Below the pieces are notes generated by a model. That model was not told where the DNA came from, did no database searches, and saw only the letters and a program-made list of their open reading frames with translations. A program made the translations under genes and the position numbers. Of a DNA stretch of 64,000 nt, positions 7,140-16,167 are shown one piece after another. The stretch comes from Tsukamurella sp040611135 (GTDB lineage: Bacteria; Actinomycetota; Actinomycetes; Mycobacteriales; Mycobacteriaceae). The stretch is taken from NCBI RefSeq assembly GCF_040611135.1, contig NZ_JBEXNL010000003.1, positions 1 through 64,000 on the forward strand. The letters are read 5' to 3'. The first letter of the stretch is position 1; each line of letters opens with the position of its first letter.

Positions 7140-8624
7140 GAGCTCGGCGCGCACCCGCGCCGACTTCAGGTCCACACCGAGCACCTCCTCCGCCCGCGCC
7201 ACCCGCGCCCGCGCGGTGTGCCGATGCACACCGAGGGCCGCGGCGGTCCCCTCCCACTGCCCGTGGTTCTCGAGGTACGCACGGAGCGCCTGCGCCAGAC
7301 CGGGGTCCTGCACACGCAAGGGCTCGAGCAGCGCGCGGTCGAGCGCGGTCAGCGCGCCCCGCGTGCCGGGGTCGGTGAACAGAGTCCGCCCGGCCAGCGC
7401 GGAGGCGTCGACGGTGCCCCCGCCGGGCCGGGCCGCGCGGGCGGCGAGCTCGGCCGCGGACACCGCTTCGGCGACGGCGCCCGCCGCATGCGGCGCTCCG
7501 AGCCCCGACCGCAGCCGCGCCCGCTCGCCGGGTGCGAGACTCGCGACCAGTCGGTCCGCGAAGGTCGGCCCGTCGGCGCCGCCGAGCAGCGCGACGACGA
7601 CGTCGACGGCCGCCTCGGTCACGAACACCGGCCGGCCAGCGTCGTGCAGCGCCGCCCGCACCGCGGCGACGACGGCCTCGGCCTCGCCGCCGCGGACCAC
7701 GAGCGCACGGACGCCCGCCGGATCGGCGGCCTCGCCGACCAGGCGCGCGGCCTCATCGGAGTCCCCGCCCGCCGACAGCACCAGCCGCAGGGCCGCCGCG
7801 TTGATCCGCCACTGCGCACGCAGCAGCCGCAGCGGCCGCTCGAAGTCCAACGCCAACAACGAATTCGCGTGCCCGATGAGGACGTGATCGGTGGCCAGCG
7901 GCTCGTGCGGCAGCACGACGCCGAGGTGGCCGTGCTCGCGGTCGCCGACGCGGATCGGCTGGGTCACGATCGTCGCACGACCGGCCCCGTCCACCGCCGT
8001 CACCGGCCCGACCGCGGATGCCGCGCGGTGCGCCCGCGCCAGCTCGCCCACCTCGCGCGACGCGGCCGGATCGACGTCCACGGGGTGGGCCTGCACCACC
8101 CGGCCGCTGCGGTCCAGGAGCAGGGCCGTGCCGCCGCAGCCCACCGCGAGCTCGCGCAGCGTGGCCGACGGTCCGCCGACCACTGCCGCTCGGGTCATGC
8201 GCTGCTGGGCACGGCCTGCGGCCACCTGCGACGCGTTCGCGCGGCGCGCGATCTCGTCGATGACGGTGCGCGCAACGGCCACGAAGGGCGTCGGCAGCGG
8301 CACGTCCACGAGGGCCAAGCCGTACTCGTCGGCCGCCGCGACCAGGGCCGACGGTGCGCTGGCCCGCGACACGCCCACACCGAACCCGAGCGCCGAGACA
8401 CCGCGTTCGGTGAGTCGGCGCACGTACATCCGACACCCCTCGTCGCCGGGTGGGATGCCGATGCCCGTGGTCAGCAGCATCTCGCCGCCGGCCAGCCAGG
8501 GCGTGGGATCCGACAGCTCGGTGGTGATGACGAAAGTGATGGGGACATCGGTCGCCGCGGCCCCCGCACGGAGCCCGAGACCCAGGTCCCGCTGCGCGAG
8601 CAGCCAGCGCACCGTGACGGCCAT
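7110..8624 (-). CDS. PucR-family transcriptional regulator
   Basis: This 504-residue regulator has an N-terminal PucR_1 (purine catabolism PurC-like) domain (VRWLLAQRDLGLGLRAGA, GEMLLTTGIGIP), a central GGDEF-like region, and the C-terminal PucR helix-turn-helix. The HTH carries the signature YLENHGQWEGTAAALGVHRH followed by TARARVARAEEVLGVDL. ATG 8622-8624 gives the canonical start MAVTVRWLL. It is divergent from the aldehyde dehydrogenase operon with a 124-bp gap and probably controls it. PucR proteins in Actinobacteria often govern nitrogen-compound catabolism, including GABA and polyamine genes. Confidence 0.9.
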   Translation of the reverse strand: MAVTVRWLLAQRDLGLGLRAGAAATDVPITFVITTELSDPTPWLAGGEMLLTTGIGIPPGDEGCRMYVRRLTERGVSALGFGVGVSRASAPSALVAAADEYGLALVDVPLPTPFVAVARTVIDEIARRANASQVAAGRAQQRMTRAAVVGGPSATLRELAVGCGGTALLLDRSGRVVQAHPVDVDPAASREVGELARAHRAASAVGPVTAVDGAGRATIVTQPIRVGDREHGHLGVVLPHEPLATDHVLIGHANSLLALDFERPLRLLRAQWRINAAALRLVLSAGGDSDEAARLVGEAADPAGVRALVVRGGEAEAVVAAVRAALHDAGRPVFVTEAAVDVVVALLGGADGPTFADRLVASLAPGERARLRSGLGAPHAAGAVAEAVSAAELAARAARPGGGTVDASALAGRTLFTDPGTRGALTALDRALLEPLRVQDPGLAQALRAYLENHGQWEGTAAALGVHRHTARARVARAEEVLGVDLKSARVRAELLLALLLGDE

Positions 8625-8748
8625 GCCACTCCATTTCGTCGAGTCACTCCGATCGATGTCGCCATTCTGGCAGATGCGATGAACAGTGACCCAGCGCACA
8701 GTGAGAGGACCGCACCCGCCCTGCCGCCACCGACGAGAAAGAGCCGCG

Positions 8749-10176
8749 ATGACAGACCGCCTCCAGAACTACATCGACGGAGCCTTCGTCGACTCGACGT
8801 CCGGCACCTCGATCGACGTCGTCGATCCCGCGACCGAGCAGGTCGTGGCGGTCTCCCCGGTGTCCACCGACGCCGAAGTGGCCGCTGCGATCGCCGCCGC
8901 CGAGCGCGCCTTCCTCACCTGGGGCCGCACCACGCCCAGCGCGCGGCAGGCGGCGCTGCTCACGCTGGCCGACGCCATCGAGGAGCACGCCGACGAGATC
9001 GTCGCGGCGCAGGTGCGCAACACCGGCCAGATCGCCGCCCTGGTGAAGTCGGAGGAGGTCCTCGTCTGCGCCGACCAGGTGCGATTCTTCGCGGGCGCGG
9101 CCCGGATGCTCGAGGGCCGGTCCGCGGGCGAGTACATGGACGGCTTCACCTCGTACGTCCGGCGCGAGCCGATCGGCGTCGTCGGCCAGGTGACCCCGTG
9201 GAACTACCCGTTCATGATGGCCATCTGGAAGATCGCGCCCGCCCTCGCCGCGGGTAACACCGTGGTGCTCAAGCCCTCCGACACGACGCCCGAATCGACC
9301 CTGGTGCTGGCCCGGATCACCAAGGACGTCCTCCCCGACGGCGTGTTCAACGTGGTCCTCGGCGACGGCGGCGTCGGCGCCCGGCTGGTGAGCGACCCCG
9401 CGCTCGGCCTGGTCGCGATCACCGGGTCGGTCCGTGCGGGCGTCGCCGTCGCGACCGCGGCGGCGACGGACGTCAAGCGCGCGCACCTGGAGCTGGGCGG
9501 TAAGGCCCCCGCCGTCGTGTTCGCCGACGCGGACCTCGCCCGCGCCGCGGAGGGCATCGCCCAGGCCGCCTTCTTCAACGCCGGCCAGGACTGCACCGCC
9601 GCCACGCGGGCGCTGGTCCACGAGTCGGTGTACGAGGACTTCGTGGCCGCGCTCGTCGCGCAGGCGCAGACGCTACGGCCCGGCGCGCCCGACGACCCGG
9701 ACGCCTTCTTCGGCGCCCTCAACAACGTGCGCCACTTCGGCGCCGTGCTCGACAAGCTGGCGGCGCTGCCCGCGCACGCGGTCGTCGCGACCGGCGGCAA
9801 GCGGATCGGCGAGCAGGGCTTCTACCTCGAGCCGACCGTGATCACCGGTGTGCACCAGGACGATCCGATCGTCCAGGAGGAGACCTTCGGCCCGATCATC
9901 ACGGTGCAGCCCTTCGCCACCGAGGACGAGGCCGTGGCACTCGCCAACGGCGTCGACTACGGCCTGGCGGCCAGCGTCTGGACCACCGACCACGCCACCG
10001 CGAACCGGATGAGCATCCGCATCGACGCGGGCGCGGTGTGGATCAACTGCCACATCCCGCTCGTCGCCGAGATGCCGCACGGCGGATTCAAGCACTCGGG
10101 TTACGGCAAAGACCTGTCTGCGTACGGCCTGGAGGACTACACCCGTATCAAGCACGTCATGAGCAGCAACGACTAA
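8749..10176 (+). CDS. Aminobutyraldehyde/betaine-aldehyde-type dehydrogenase
   Basis: This NAD-dependent aldehyde dehydrogenase has 475 residues, the usual length. Catalytic residues are N152 (TPWNYPF), E248 (LELGG) and C282 (NAGQDCTAA). Similarity in pattern is to gamma-aminobutyraldehyde and betaine-aldehyde dehydrogenases. Next to an amine oxidase and gabT it most likely oxidises 4-aminobutanal to GABA. ATG 8749 follows GAGAAAGAG. It is the first gene of a rightward operon whose later members overlap by ATGA. The exact aldehyde is inferred from context. Confidence 0.88.
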   Translation: MTDRLQNYIDGAFVDSTSGTSIDVVDPATEQVVAVSPVSTDAEVAAAIAAAERAFLTWGRTTPSARQAALLTLADAIEEHADEIVAAQVRNTGQIAALVKSEEVLVCADQVRFFAGAARMLEGRSAGEYMDGFTSYVRREPIGVVGQVTPWNYPFMMAIWKIAPALAAGNTVVLKPSDTTPESTLVLARITKDVLPDGVFNVVLGDGGVGARLVSDPALGLVAITGSVRAGVAVATAAATDVKRAHLELGGKAPAVVFADADLARAAEGIAQAAFFNAGQDCTAATRALVHESVYEDFVAALVAQAQTLRPGAPDDPDAFFGALNNVRHFGAVLDKLAALPAHAVVATGGKRIGEQGFYLEPTVITGVHQDDPIVQEETFGPIITVQPFATEDEAVALANGVDYGLAASVWTTDHATANRMSIRIDAGAVWINCHIPLVAEMPHGGFKHSGYGKDLSAYGLEDYTRIKHVMSSND

Positions 10177-10211
10177 CCGCCGCCGAAGCCCGCCGAGAAA
10201 GGCACCCCGCG

Positions 10212-12194
10212 ATGCAGACCTCCTCCCCCGCCGCCCATCCTCTGGACCCGCTCTCCGCCGACGAGATCCGCGCCGTCACCGCGCTGCTCGCCCGCGAGCA
10301 CGGCGTGAACGACGACTGGCGCTACGCCTCGATCGAGATGTTCGAGCCGAGCAAGGCCGAGATCACCGCCTTCGACGCCGACGGGACGCCCTGCGAGCGC
10401 GTCGCGGTCGCGGTGCTCTTCGACCGCACGGCGAACCGCACCTACAAGGCCCGCCTGTCCCTGACGGACGGCGCCGTCACCGCCTTCGACCACATCCCGG
10501 ACGTGCAGGCGAACGTCACCGTCGACGAGTGGGACGAGGCCGACAAGGCCCTGCGCGCCCACCCCGACGTCATCGCGGCGCTCGCCGCGCGGGGCATCAC
10601 CGACATGTCGCTGGTGTTCATGGACACCTGGACCTACGGCGCGGTGCTGATCCCGGAGGAGTTCGCGGGGCGGCGGATCGGCTGGTCCGACACCTGGGTC
10701 CGGGCGGTCGACGGTGCCAACCCCTACGCCGGGCCGGTCAACGGCTTCCACTGCGTGATCGACCTCAACACCATGGAGCTGCTGAAGATCGAGGACACGT
10801 TCCACGTGGAACGTCCGGAGATCATGGGCGAGTACGTGCCGCGGATGCTGCCCAAGGAGATCCGCGAGGCGAGCACGCGCCCCGAGCGCAAGCCGCTCGA
10901 GATCACCCAGCCCGAGGGCCCCGGCTTCACCCTCGAGGGCAACAAGCTGACCTGGCAGAACTGGTCGCTGCGGGTGGGCTTCAACTACCGCGAGGGCATG
11001 ACCCTGCACGCGATCACCTACAACGACAACGGGAACGTGCGCAAGATCGCGCACCGCCTCTCCTTCGCCGAGATGATGGTCCCCTACCGCGACCACTGCG
11101 AGGACCACTACCGGCGCACCGCCTTCGACATCGGCGAGTGGGGCCTCGGCTTCATGACCACCTCGCTGGCGCTCGGCTGCGACTGCCTCGGCGAGATCCG
11201 GTACCTGGACGCCACGCTCCACGACAGCAAGGGCGAGCCCTACGACATCGCCAACGCGATCTGCATCCACGAGGAGGACAACGCCGTCCTCTGGAAGCAC
11301 GTGGACCACCACGCCGGCGCCGAGGTCCGCCGCATGCGCCGCCTCACGGTGTCCTTCCACGTGACCGTCGCGAACTACGAGTACCTCACCTACTGGCGGT
11401 TCTACGAGGACGGCAACATCGAGTGCGAGGTGCGCGCCACCGGCATCATGGTGGTCAGTCACTTCCCCGAGGGCGGATCCCATCCGCACGGCACGCTCGT
11501 CGACCAGCGCACCTACGCGCCCTTCCACCAGCACTTCATCGTCGCGCGCATGGACCTCGACGTGGACGGCGAGAACAACACCGTCTACCGGTCCGAGACG
11601 CAGATGGTGCCCACCGGGCCGGACAACCCGTACGGACTGTCGCTGCAGCAGGTGAACACGCCGCTGCGCACCGAGTCCGAGGGCAAGCAGGACCCGCACT
11701 ACCCCACGCAGCGCTCGTGGAAGGTGGTCAACGACAACGTCACCACCGGCCTGGGCGTCCATCCGTCGTACAAGCTGGTCGCGTCGGCGAACGTCCCCGC
11801 GATGTTCGACCCGGCCTCCCCCATCCTCGACCGCTGCCGCGCCATCGAGCACACCCTGTGGGTCACCCCCAACGATCGCGAGGAGCGCTGGCCCGCGGGC
11901 GAGTTCGTCAATCAGGGCGGCGGTGGGATGGGCCTGCCGGCCTGGACCGCGCAGAACCGCTCCATCGAGAACACCGACGTGGTGCTCTGGTACACCTTCG
12001 GCATCCACCACATCACCCGTCCCGAGGACTGGCCGATCATGCCGGCGGACACGGTGAGCTTCTGGCTCAAGCCCTTCGGCTTCTTCGACCGGAACCCGTC
12101 GCTGGACGTGGCCCCCACGCCCGCGAAGACCGGGTCGTGCTGTTCCACCGATTCCGACGGTGCCGCATCGTCGTGCTGCGAGGGGGAGGAATGA
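10212..12194 (+). CDS. Copper-containing primary amine oxidase
   Basis: This 660-residue copper amine oxidase would oxidatively deaminate primary amines to aldehyde, ammonia and hydrogen peroxide. Tyr389 in the NYEY motif (388-391) is the precursor of the topaquinone cofactor. Asp306 in FDIGEWGLG corresponds to the catalytic base, and HQHF plus downstream acidic residues contribute copper/second-metal ligands. No signal peptide is visible, so it is cytosolic. The C-terminal tail is unusual in having two Cys-Cys pairs (SCCSTDSDGAASSCCEGEE). In this operon putrescine is the probable substrate, though family members also use tyramine, histamine or phenylethylamine. Confidence 0.93.
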   Translation: MQTSSPAAHPLDPLSADEIRAVTALLAREHGVNDDWRYASIEMFEPSKAEITAFDADGTPCERVAVAVLFDRTANRTYKARLSLTDGAVTAFDHIPDVQANVTVDEWDEADKALRAHPDVIAALAARGITDMSLVFMDTWTYGAVLIPEEFAGRRIGWSDTWVRAVDGANPYAGPVNGFHCVIDLNTMELLKIEDTFHVERPEIMGEYVPRMLPKEIREASTRPERKPLEITQPEGPGFTLEGNKLTWQNWSLRVGFNYREGMTLHAITYNDNGNVRKIAHRLSFAEMMVPYRDHCEDHYRRTAFDIGEWGLGFMTTSLALGCDCLGEIRYLDATLHDSKGEPYDIANAICIHEEDNAVLWKHVDHHAGAEVRRMRRLTVSFHVTVANYEYLTYWRFYEDGNIECEVRATGIMVVSHFPEGGSHPHGTLVDQRTYAPFHQHFIVARMDLDVDGENNTVYRSETQMVPTGPDNPYGLSLQQVNTPLRTESEGKQDPHYPTQRSWKVVNDNVTTGLGVHPSYKLVASANVPAMFDPASPILDRCRAIEHTLWVTPNDREERWPAGEFVNQGGGGMGLPAWTAQNRSIENTDVVLWYTFGIHHITRPEDWPIMPADTVSFWLKPFGFFDRNPSLDVAPTPAKTGSCCSTDSDGAASSCCEGEE

Positions 12195-13057
12195 AGATCT
12201 ACGTCGCCTACCTGGCCACCGACGGCGGCCGCGACGCCGTCGCGCTCGGCGTGCAGCTGGCGCGCACCCTCGGCGCCGAGCTCGCGCTCGGCATGGTGGT
12301 GCCGCCCGACCACACGGGGTCGTTCGTCTCGGGCGACCTGACCTCCCAGGTACTCACCGAGCAGGCGGACGCCTGGCTGGCGCAGGCGAAGACACTGGTG
12401 CCGGACGACGTGACCGCGAGCACCCAGGTGGGCGTGCACGACTCGATCGCCGGCGGCATCATCGCCGAGGCGGAGCGGATCGGCGCCTCGATCGTCGTGA
12501 CGGGCGCCACCGGCGGAGGACTGCTCGGCAGGCACTCGCTGGGCCCCGTGGTCAACGACCTCATCCACTCCGCACCCATGGCCGTGGCGCTGGCCCCGCG
12601 CGGGCAGCGCCACTCCAAGGCGGAGCGGGTGCGATCGGTGACCTGTGCGGTCGGTGCCCGACCGGGCGCCGCGGAGCTGCTGGACGCCGCGATCGCCGGC
12701 GCCGAGCGCGCCGGCGTCCCCCTCCGGCTCGTCTCGCTCATCGCGGTCGACCTGATGCCCGGTCCGCAGCAGAGCGACGACGGCAAGCTCGACGAGGCCC
12801 GCCGTCATTCTCTCGAGGTGCTCGACGAGGCCCGCGGCAAGTTGTCCGGATCGGTCGAGGTGACCTCGGCGGTCGTCCTCGGCGACACGGTCGAGGACGC
12901 CGTCAACAGCCTCGACTGGCACCCCGGCGACGTGATCCTCGTCGGCTCGAGCCGCCTCGCGGCGCCCCGGCGCCTGTTCCTCGGCTCGACCGCGGCGAAG
13001 ATGCTCCGCGTCCTCGACGTCCCGATGATCGTCGTGCCCCGGGCCGGGATCTCATGA
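12191..13057 (+). CDS. Universal stress protein, two UspA-like domains
   Basis: This 288-residue protein has two UspA repeats (about 1-135 and 145-288). The first ends in the ATP-binding-type pattern GATGGGLLGRHSLGPVVNDLIH, written here in part as a GATGG...G-x9-G glycine motif. The second has VGSSRLAAPRRLFLGSTA. The ATG overlaps the amine-oxidase stop (ATGA) and its own stop overlaps the permease start. Usp proteins frequently accompany amino-acid/polyamine permeases of the APC family in Actinobacteria, where they are thought to modulate transport; the role here is inferred. Confidence 0.85.
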   Translation: MKIYVAYLATDGGRDAVALGVQLARTLGAELALGMVVPPDHTGSFVSGDLTSQVLTEQADAWLAQAKTLVPDDVTASTQVGVHDSIAGGIIAEAERIGASIVVTGATGGGLLGRHSLGPVVNDLIHSAPMAVALAPRGQRHSKAERVRSVTCAVGARPGAAELLDAAIAGAERAGVPLRLVSLIAVDLMPGPQQSDDGKLDEARRHSLEVLDEARGKLSGSVEVTSAVVLGDTVEDAVNSLDWHPGDVILVGSSRLAAPRRLFLGSTAAKMLRVLDVPMIVVPRAGIS

Positions 13058-14613
13058 CCGCCGACGCGGGCCGCGGTCCCGACACCGCGTCCGCGGACGG
13101 GAGCGGCGACACCGTCGACAAGGGCCTCGCGAAGGGCAGGATCGGAACCCTCGCGGGCGCGGTCCTCGGCATCTCGACGGTGGCCCCCGGCTACACGCTG
13201 ACCGCCAGTATCGGCCTCATCGTCGCCTCGGTCGGGCTGAAGATGCCCGCGATCTTCATCGCCGGGTTCATCCCGATGTTCCTCACCGCCTACGCCTACC
13301 GCGAGCTCAACTCGCGGGTGCCGGACTGCGGCGCGTCGTTCACCTGGTCCACCAAGGCCTTCGGGCCGTACGTGGGCTGGATGTGCGGATGGGGCATGGT
13401 GCTGGCCACCATCATCGTGCTGTCGAACCTGGCGGCGATCGCCGTCGACTACTTCTACCTGTTCCTCGCGCAGGTGGTGGGCAACGACTCGATCGCGGAT
13501 CTGGCCTCGAACAAGCTCGTCAACATCGCGACCACACTGGTGTTCATCGTGATCGCGACCTACATCTCGGGTCGCGGCGTCACCACCAGCGCCGTGGTGC
13601 AGTACGCGCTGGTCGGCTTCCAGATGGTCGTGCTGGTGGCCTTCGCGGTCACGGCGATCGTGCGCTCGCACGGAGTACCCACCGGGCTGTCCTTCTCGAT
13701 CGACTGGTTCAACCCCTTCACCGGGCTGACGATCGCGGCGTTCGTCGTCGGCCTCACGGGCTCGATCTTCGCGTTCTGGGGCTGGGACACGTGCCTCACG
13801 CTCGGCGAGGAGTCCAAGGACCCCACGAAGGTCCCCGGGCGCGCCGGGCTGCTCGCGGTGGTGTCGATCCTCATCACCTACCTGCTCGTGGCGATCGCCG
13901 TGATGATGTACGCGGGCGTCGGCACCGAGGGCGTGGGCCTGGGCAACCCGGACAACTCCGAGAACGTCTTCCGGCCGCTCGCGAACCCGGTGCTGGGCGG
14001 CTTCGGCGGCCTCATGCTGTTCCTCGCGATCTTCGCCTCGTCCATCGCCAGCCTGCAGACCACCTTCCTGCCCGCGGCGCGGACGATGCTCGCGATGGGC
14101 AGCTACGGCGCCTTCCCGAAGAAGCTGGCCGCGGTGCACCCGCGCTACCTGGTCCCGACCTACGCGACCGTCGTCTCCGGCATCATCACCGCCGTCTTCT
14201 ACGCCGTGGTCAAGATGCTCTCGGACCGCGCCCTGCTCGACACCATCGCCGCGCTGGGCATCATGATCTGCTGGTACTACGGCATCACGGCCTTCGCCTG
14301 CGTCTGGTTCTTCCGCCGCGAACTGTTCACCGGTGTGCACAACATCGTCTACAAGTTCCTGTTCCCGCTGCTGGGCGGCACGATCCTCGCGATCGTCTTC
14401 GTCATCTCGGTGCAGGAGAGCCTCAACCCCGAGAACGGCAGCGGCTCCTCGCTGTTCGGAATCGGCCTCGTGTTCTACATCGGCTTCGGCCTGCTCCTCC
14501 TGGGGGTCGTGCTGATGTTCGTGCGGCGGGCCACCCATCCCGCCTTCTTCCGCGGCGAGACCCTGCGCCGCACCATCGCCCCCGTCGACGTCGACAAGGA
14601 GACCCTGACATGA
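13054..14613 (+). CDS. APC-superfamily amino acid/polyamine permease
   Basis: This 519-residue integral membrane protein has about 12 helices. The first helix shows the APC glycine pattern (GAVLGISTVAPGYTLTASIG), and the central FAFWGWDTCLTLGEESKDPTK matches the consensus of helix 6 and the following loop. The substrate is probably GABA, putrescine or agmatine, since it sits between the amine oxidase and the GABA transaminase. The ATG overlaps the preceding stop (ATGA), and its own stop overlaps gabT the same way. Confidence 0.92.
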   Translation: MTADAGRGPDTASADGSGDTVDKGLAKGRIGTLAGAVLGISTVAPGYTLTASIGLIVASVGLKMPAIFIAGFIPMFLTAYAYRELNSRVPDCGASFTWSTKAFGPYVGWMCGWGMVLATIIVLSNLAAIAVDYFYLFLAQVVGNDSIADLASNKLVNIATTLVFIVIATYISGRGVTTSAVVQYALVGFQMVVLVAFAVTAIVRSHGVPTGLSFSIDWFNPFTGLTIAAFVVGLTGSIFAFWGWDTCLTLGEESKDPTKVPGRAGLLAVVSILITYLLVAIAVMMYAGVGTEGVGLGNPDNSENVFRPLANPVLGGFGGLMLFLAIFASSIASLQTTFLPAARTMLAMGSYGAFPKKLAAVHPRYLVPTYATVVSGIITAVFYAVVKMLSDRALLDTIAALGIMICWYYGITAFACVWFFRRELFTGVHNIVYKFLFPLLGGTILAIVFVISVQESLNPENGSGSSLFGIGLVFYIGFGLLLLGVVLMFVRRATHPAFFRGETLRRTIAPVDVDKETLT

Positions 14614-15974
14614 CCGCATCCACCACCTCCCTGACGTACCGCCTGCCGCAGGTCCGCAATCTCGTCACCGCCCTCCCCGGCCCGGAGTCCGCCCGCCTGG
14701 CGGAGCGCCGACGGTCCGCCGTGGCCGGCGGGGTCGGCTCGTCCGTGCCCGTGTACGCCGCGGACGCCGACGGCGGCGTCATCGTGGACGTCGACGGCAA
14801 CTCGCTGATCGACCTGGGCTCCGGCATCGCCGTGACCAGCGTCGGCGCGTCCGACCCGCGCGTCGCGGAAGCCGTTGCGACGCAGGCTGCGCACTTCACC
14901 CACACCTGCTTCATGGTGACCCCGTACGAGGGCTACGTGGCCGTGGCGGAGCGCCTGAACGCGCTCACCCCCGGCGACCACGACAAGCGCACCGTGCTGT
15001 TCAACTCCGGCGCCGAGGCCGTGGAGAACGCCGTCAAGGTGGCGCGCCTGGCCACCGGCCGCGATGCGGTGGTCGCCTTCGACCACGCCTACCACGGCCG
15101 TACCAACCTCACGATGGCGTTGACCGCGAAGACCATGCCCTACAAGAAGGACTTCGGCCCCTTCGCGCCCGAGGTCTACCGGATGCCGATGTCGTACCCG
15201 TACCGGGACGCCGCCGCCGGCCTCGACGCCGACGGTGCCGCCGCCGCGGCCCGCGCGATCTCCCAGATCGAGAAGCAGATCGGCGCCGACTCGGTGGCCG
15301 CCGTCATCATCGAGCCCATCCAGGGCGAGGGCGGCTTCATCGTGCCCGCGCCCGGTTTCCTTCCCGCCCTGGCCGCCTGGGCGAAGGACAACGGCGTCGT
15401 CTTCATCGCCGACGAGGTGCAGACCGGCTTCGCCCGCACCGGAGCGTGGTTCGCCTGCGAGGACGAGGGCGTCGTGCCGGACATCATGACCATGGCCAAG
15501 GGCATCGCGGGCGGCATGCCGCTCTCCGCGATCACCGGCCGCGCCGACCTGCTCGACGCGGTGCACGCGGGCGGCCTCGGCGGCACCTACGGCGGCAACC
15601 CCGTCGCCTGTGCCGGCGCGCTCGCCGCACTCGACACCATGGCGGACCTCGACCTCCCCGCTCGTGCCCGGGCCATCGGCGCGCGCGCCGTCTCGCGACT
15701 GCGCGCCCTGGCGGAGGAGATCGGCGTGATCGGTGACGTCCGCGGTCGCGGCGCGATGATCGCGATCGAGCTGGTCAAGGCCGGAACGACGGAGCCGGAC
15801 GCCGACCTGACGAAGGCCGTCGCGGCGAAGGCCCTCGCGGCCGGCGTCGTGATCCTGACCTGCGGCACCTACGGCAATGTCATCCGGCTGCTGCCGCCGC
15901 TGGTGATCGGCGACGACCTGCTCGACGACGCTCTCACCGTGCTGGAGACGGCGATCCGCGAGGCCGCTGCCTAG
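14610..15974 (+). CDS. gabT: 4-aminobutyrate aminotransferase
   Basis: This class III PLP-dependent aminotransferase has 454 residues. The Schiff-base lysine is K297 in TMAKGIAGGMP. The cofactor segment NSGAEAVENAVKVAR and the DEVQTGFARTG motif are those of GABA transaminases. It converts GABA plus 2-oxoglutarate to succinate semialdehyde plus glutamate. It is translationally coupled to the permease by ATGA. It is followed by a 193-bp gap holding a long hairpin, then gabD. Confidence 0.93.
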   Translation: MTASTTSLTYRLPQVRNLVTALPGPESARLAERRRSAVAGGVGSSVPVYAADADGGVIVDVDGNSLIDLGSGIAVTSVGASDPRVAEAVATQAAHFTHTCFMVTPYEGYVAVAERLNALTPGDHDKRTVLFNSGAEAVENAVKVARLATGRDAVVAFDHAYHGRTNLTMALTAKTMPYKKDFGPFAPEVYRMPMSYPYRDAAAGLDADGAAAAARAISQIEKQIGADSVAAVIIEPIQGEGGFIVPAPGFLPALAAWAKDNGVVFIADEVQTGFARTGAWFACEDEGVVPDIMTMAKGIAGGMPLSAITGRADLLDAVHAGGLGGTYGGNPVACAGALAALDTMADLDLPARARAIGARAVSRLRALAEEIGVIGDVRGRGAMIAIELVKAGTTEPDADLTKAVAAKALAAGVVILTCGTYGNVIRLLPPLVIGDDLLDDALTVLETAIREAAA

Positions 15975-16043
15975 AGAGGCTCGGCCGACCCGCCGACCCG
16001 CCGACCCGCTGCCCCGCCAGGGAGCGGGTCTCTCTGCCGCGCG

Positions 16044-16100
16044 ACTCTCGGATTCCGTCCGTTCCGGACACGTCGTCCGAACCGGACGGAATCCGAGAGT
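16044..16100. repeat. Long intergenic inverted repeat between gabT and gabD
   Basis: Perfect 18-bp arms (ACTCTCGGATTCCGTCCG at 16044-16061 and its reverse complement at 16083-16100) enclose a further near-palindrome (GTTCCGGAC/GTCCGAAC with one bulged base). The RNA would fold into a hairpin of about 25 bp. There is no U-tract. It could be a terminator or mRNA-processing element setting gabT and gabD levels apart, or a copy of a dispersed palindromic repeat. Confidence 0.75.
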
Positions 16101-16167
16101 GCTTCGCCGCAGGCACCCGTCACCACCACATCCACACCGCCCCACTGCCACCGAGAGGCCCACCACC

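Noticed and set aside
7218..9257. A long plus-strand frame opposite the PucR gene running into the aldehyde dehydrogenase
   Set aside because: Composition is that of an antisense GC-rich shadow. The PucR frame on the other strand has its full domain set.
10173..12011. A 612-residue minus-strand frame opposite the amine oxidase
   Set aside because: Low-complexity Val/Gly/Asp/Arg sequence typical of antisense frames; the plus-strand oxidase is unambiguous.
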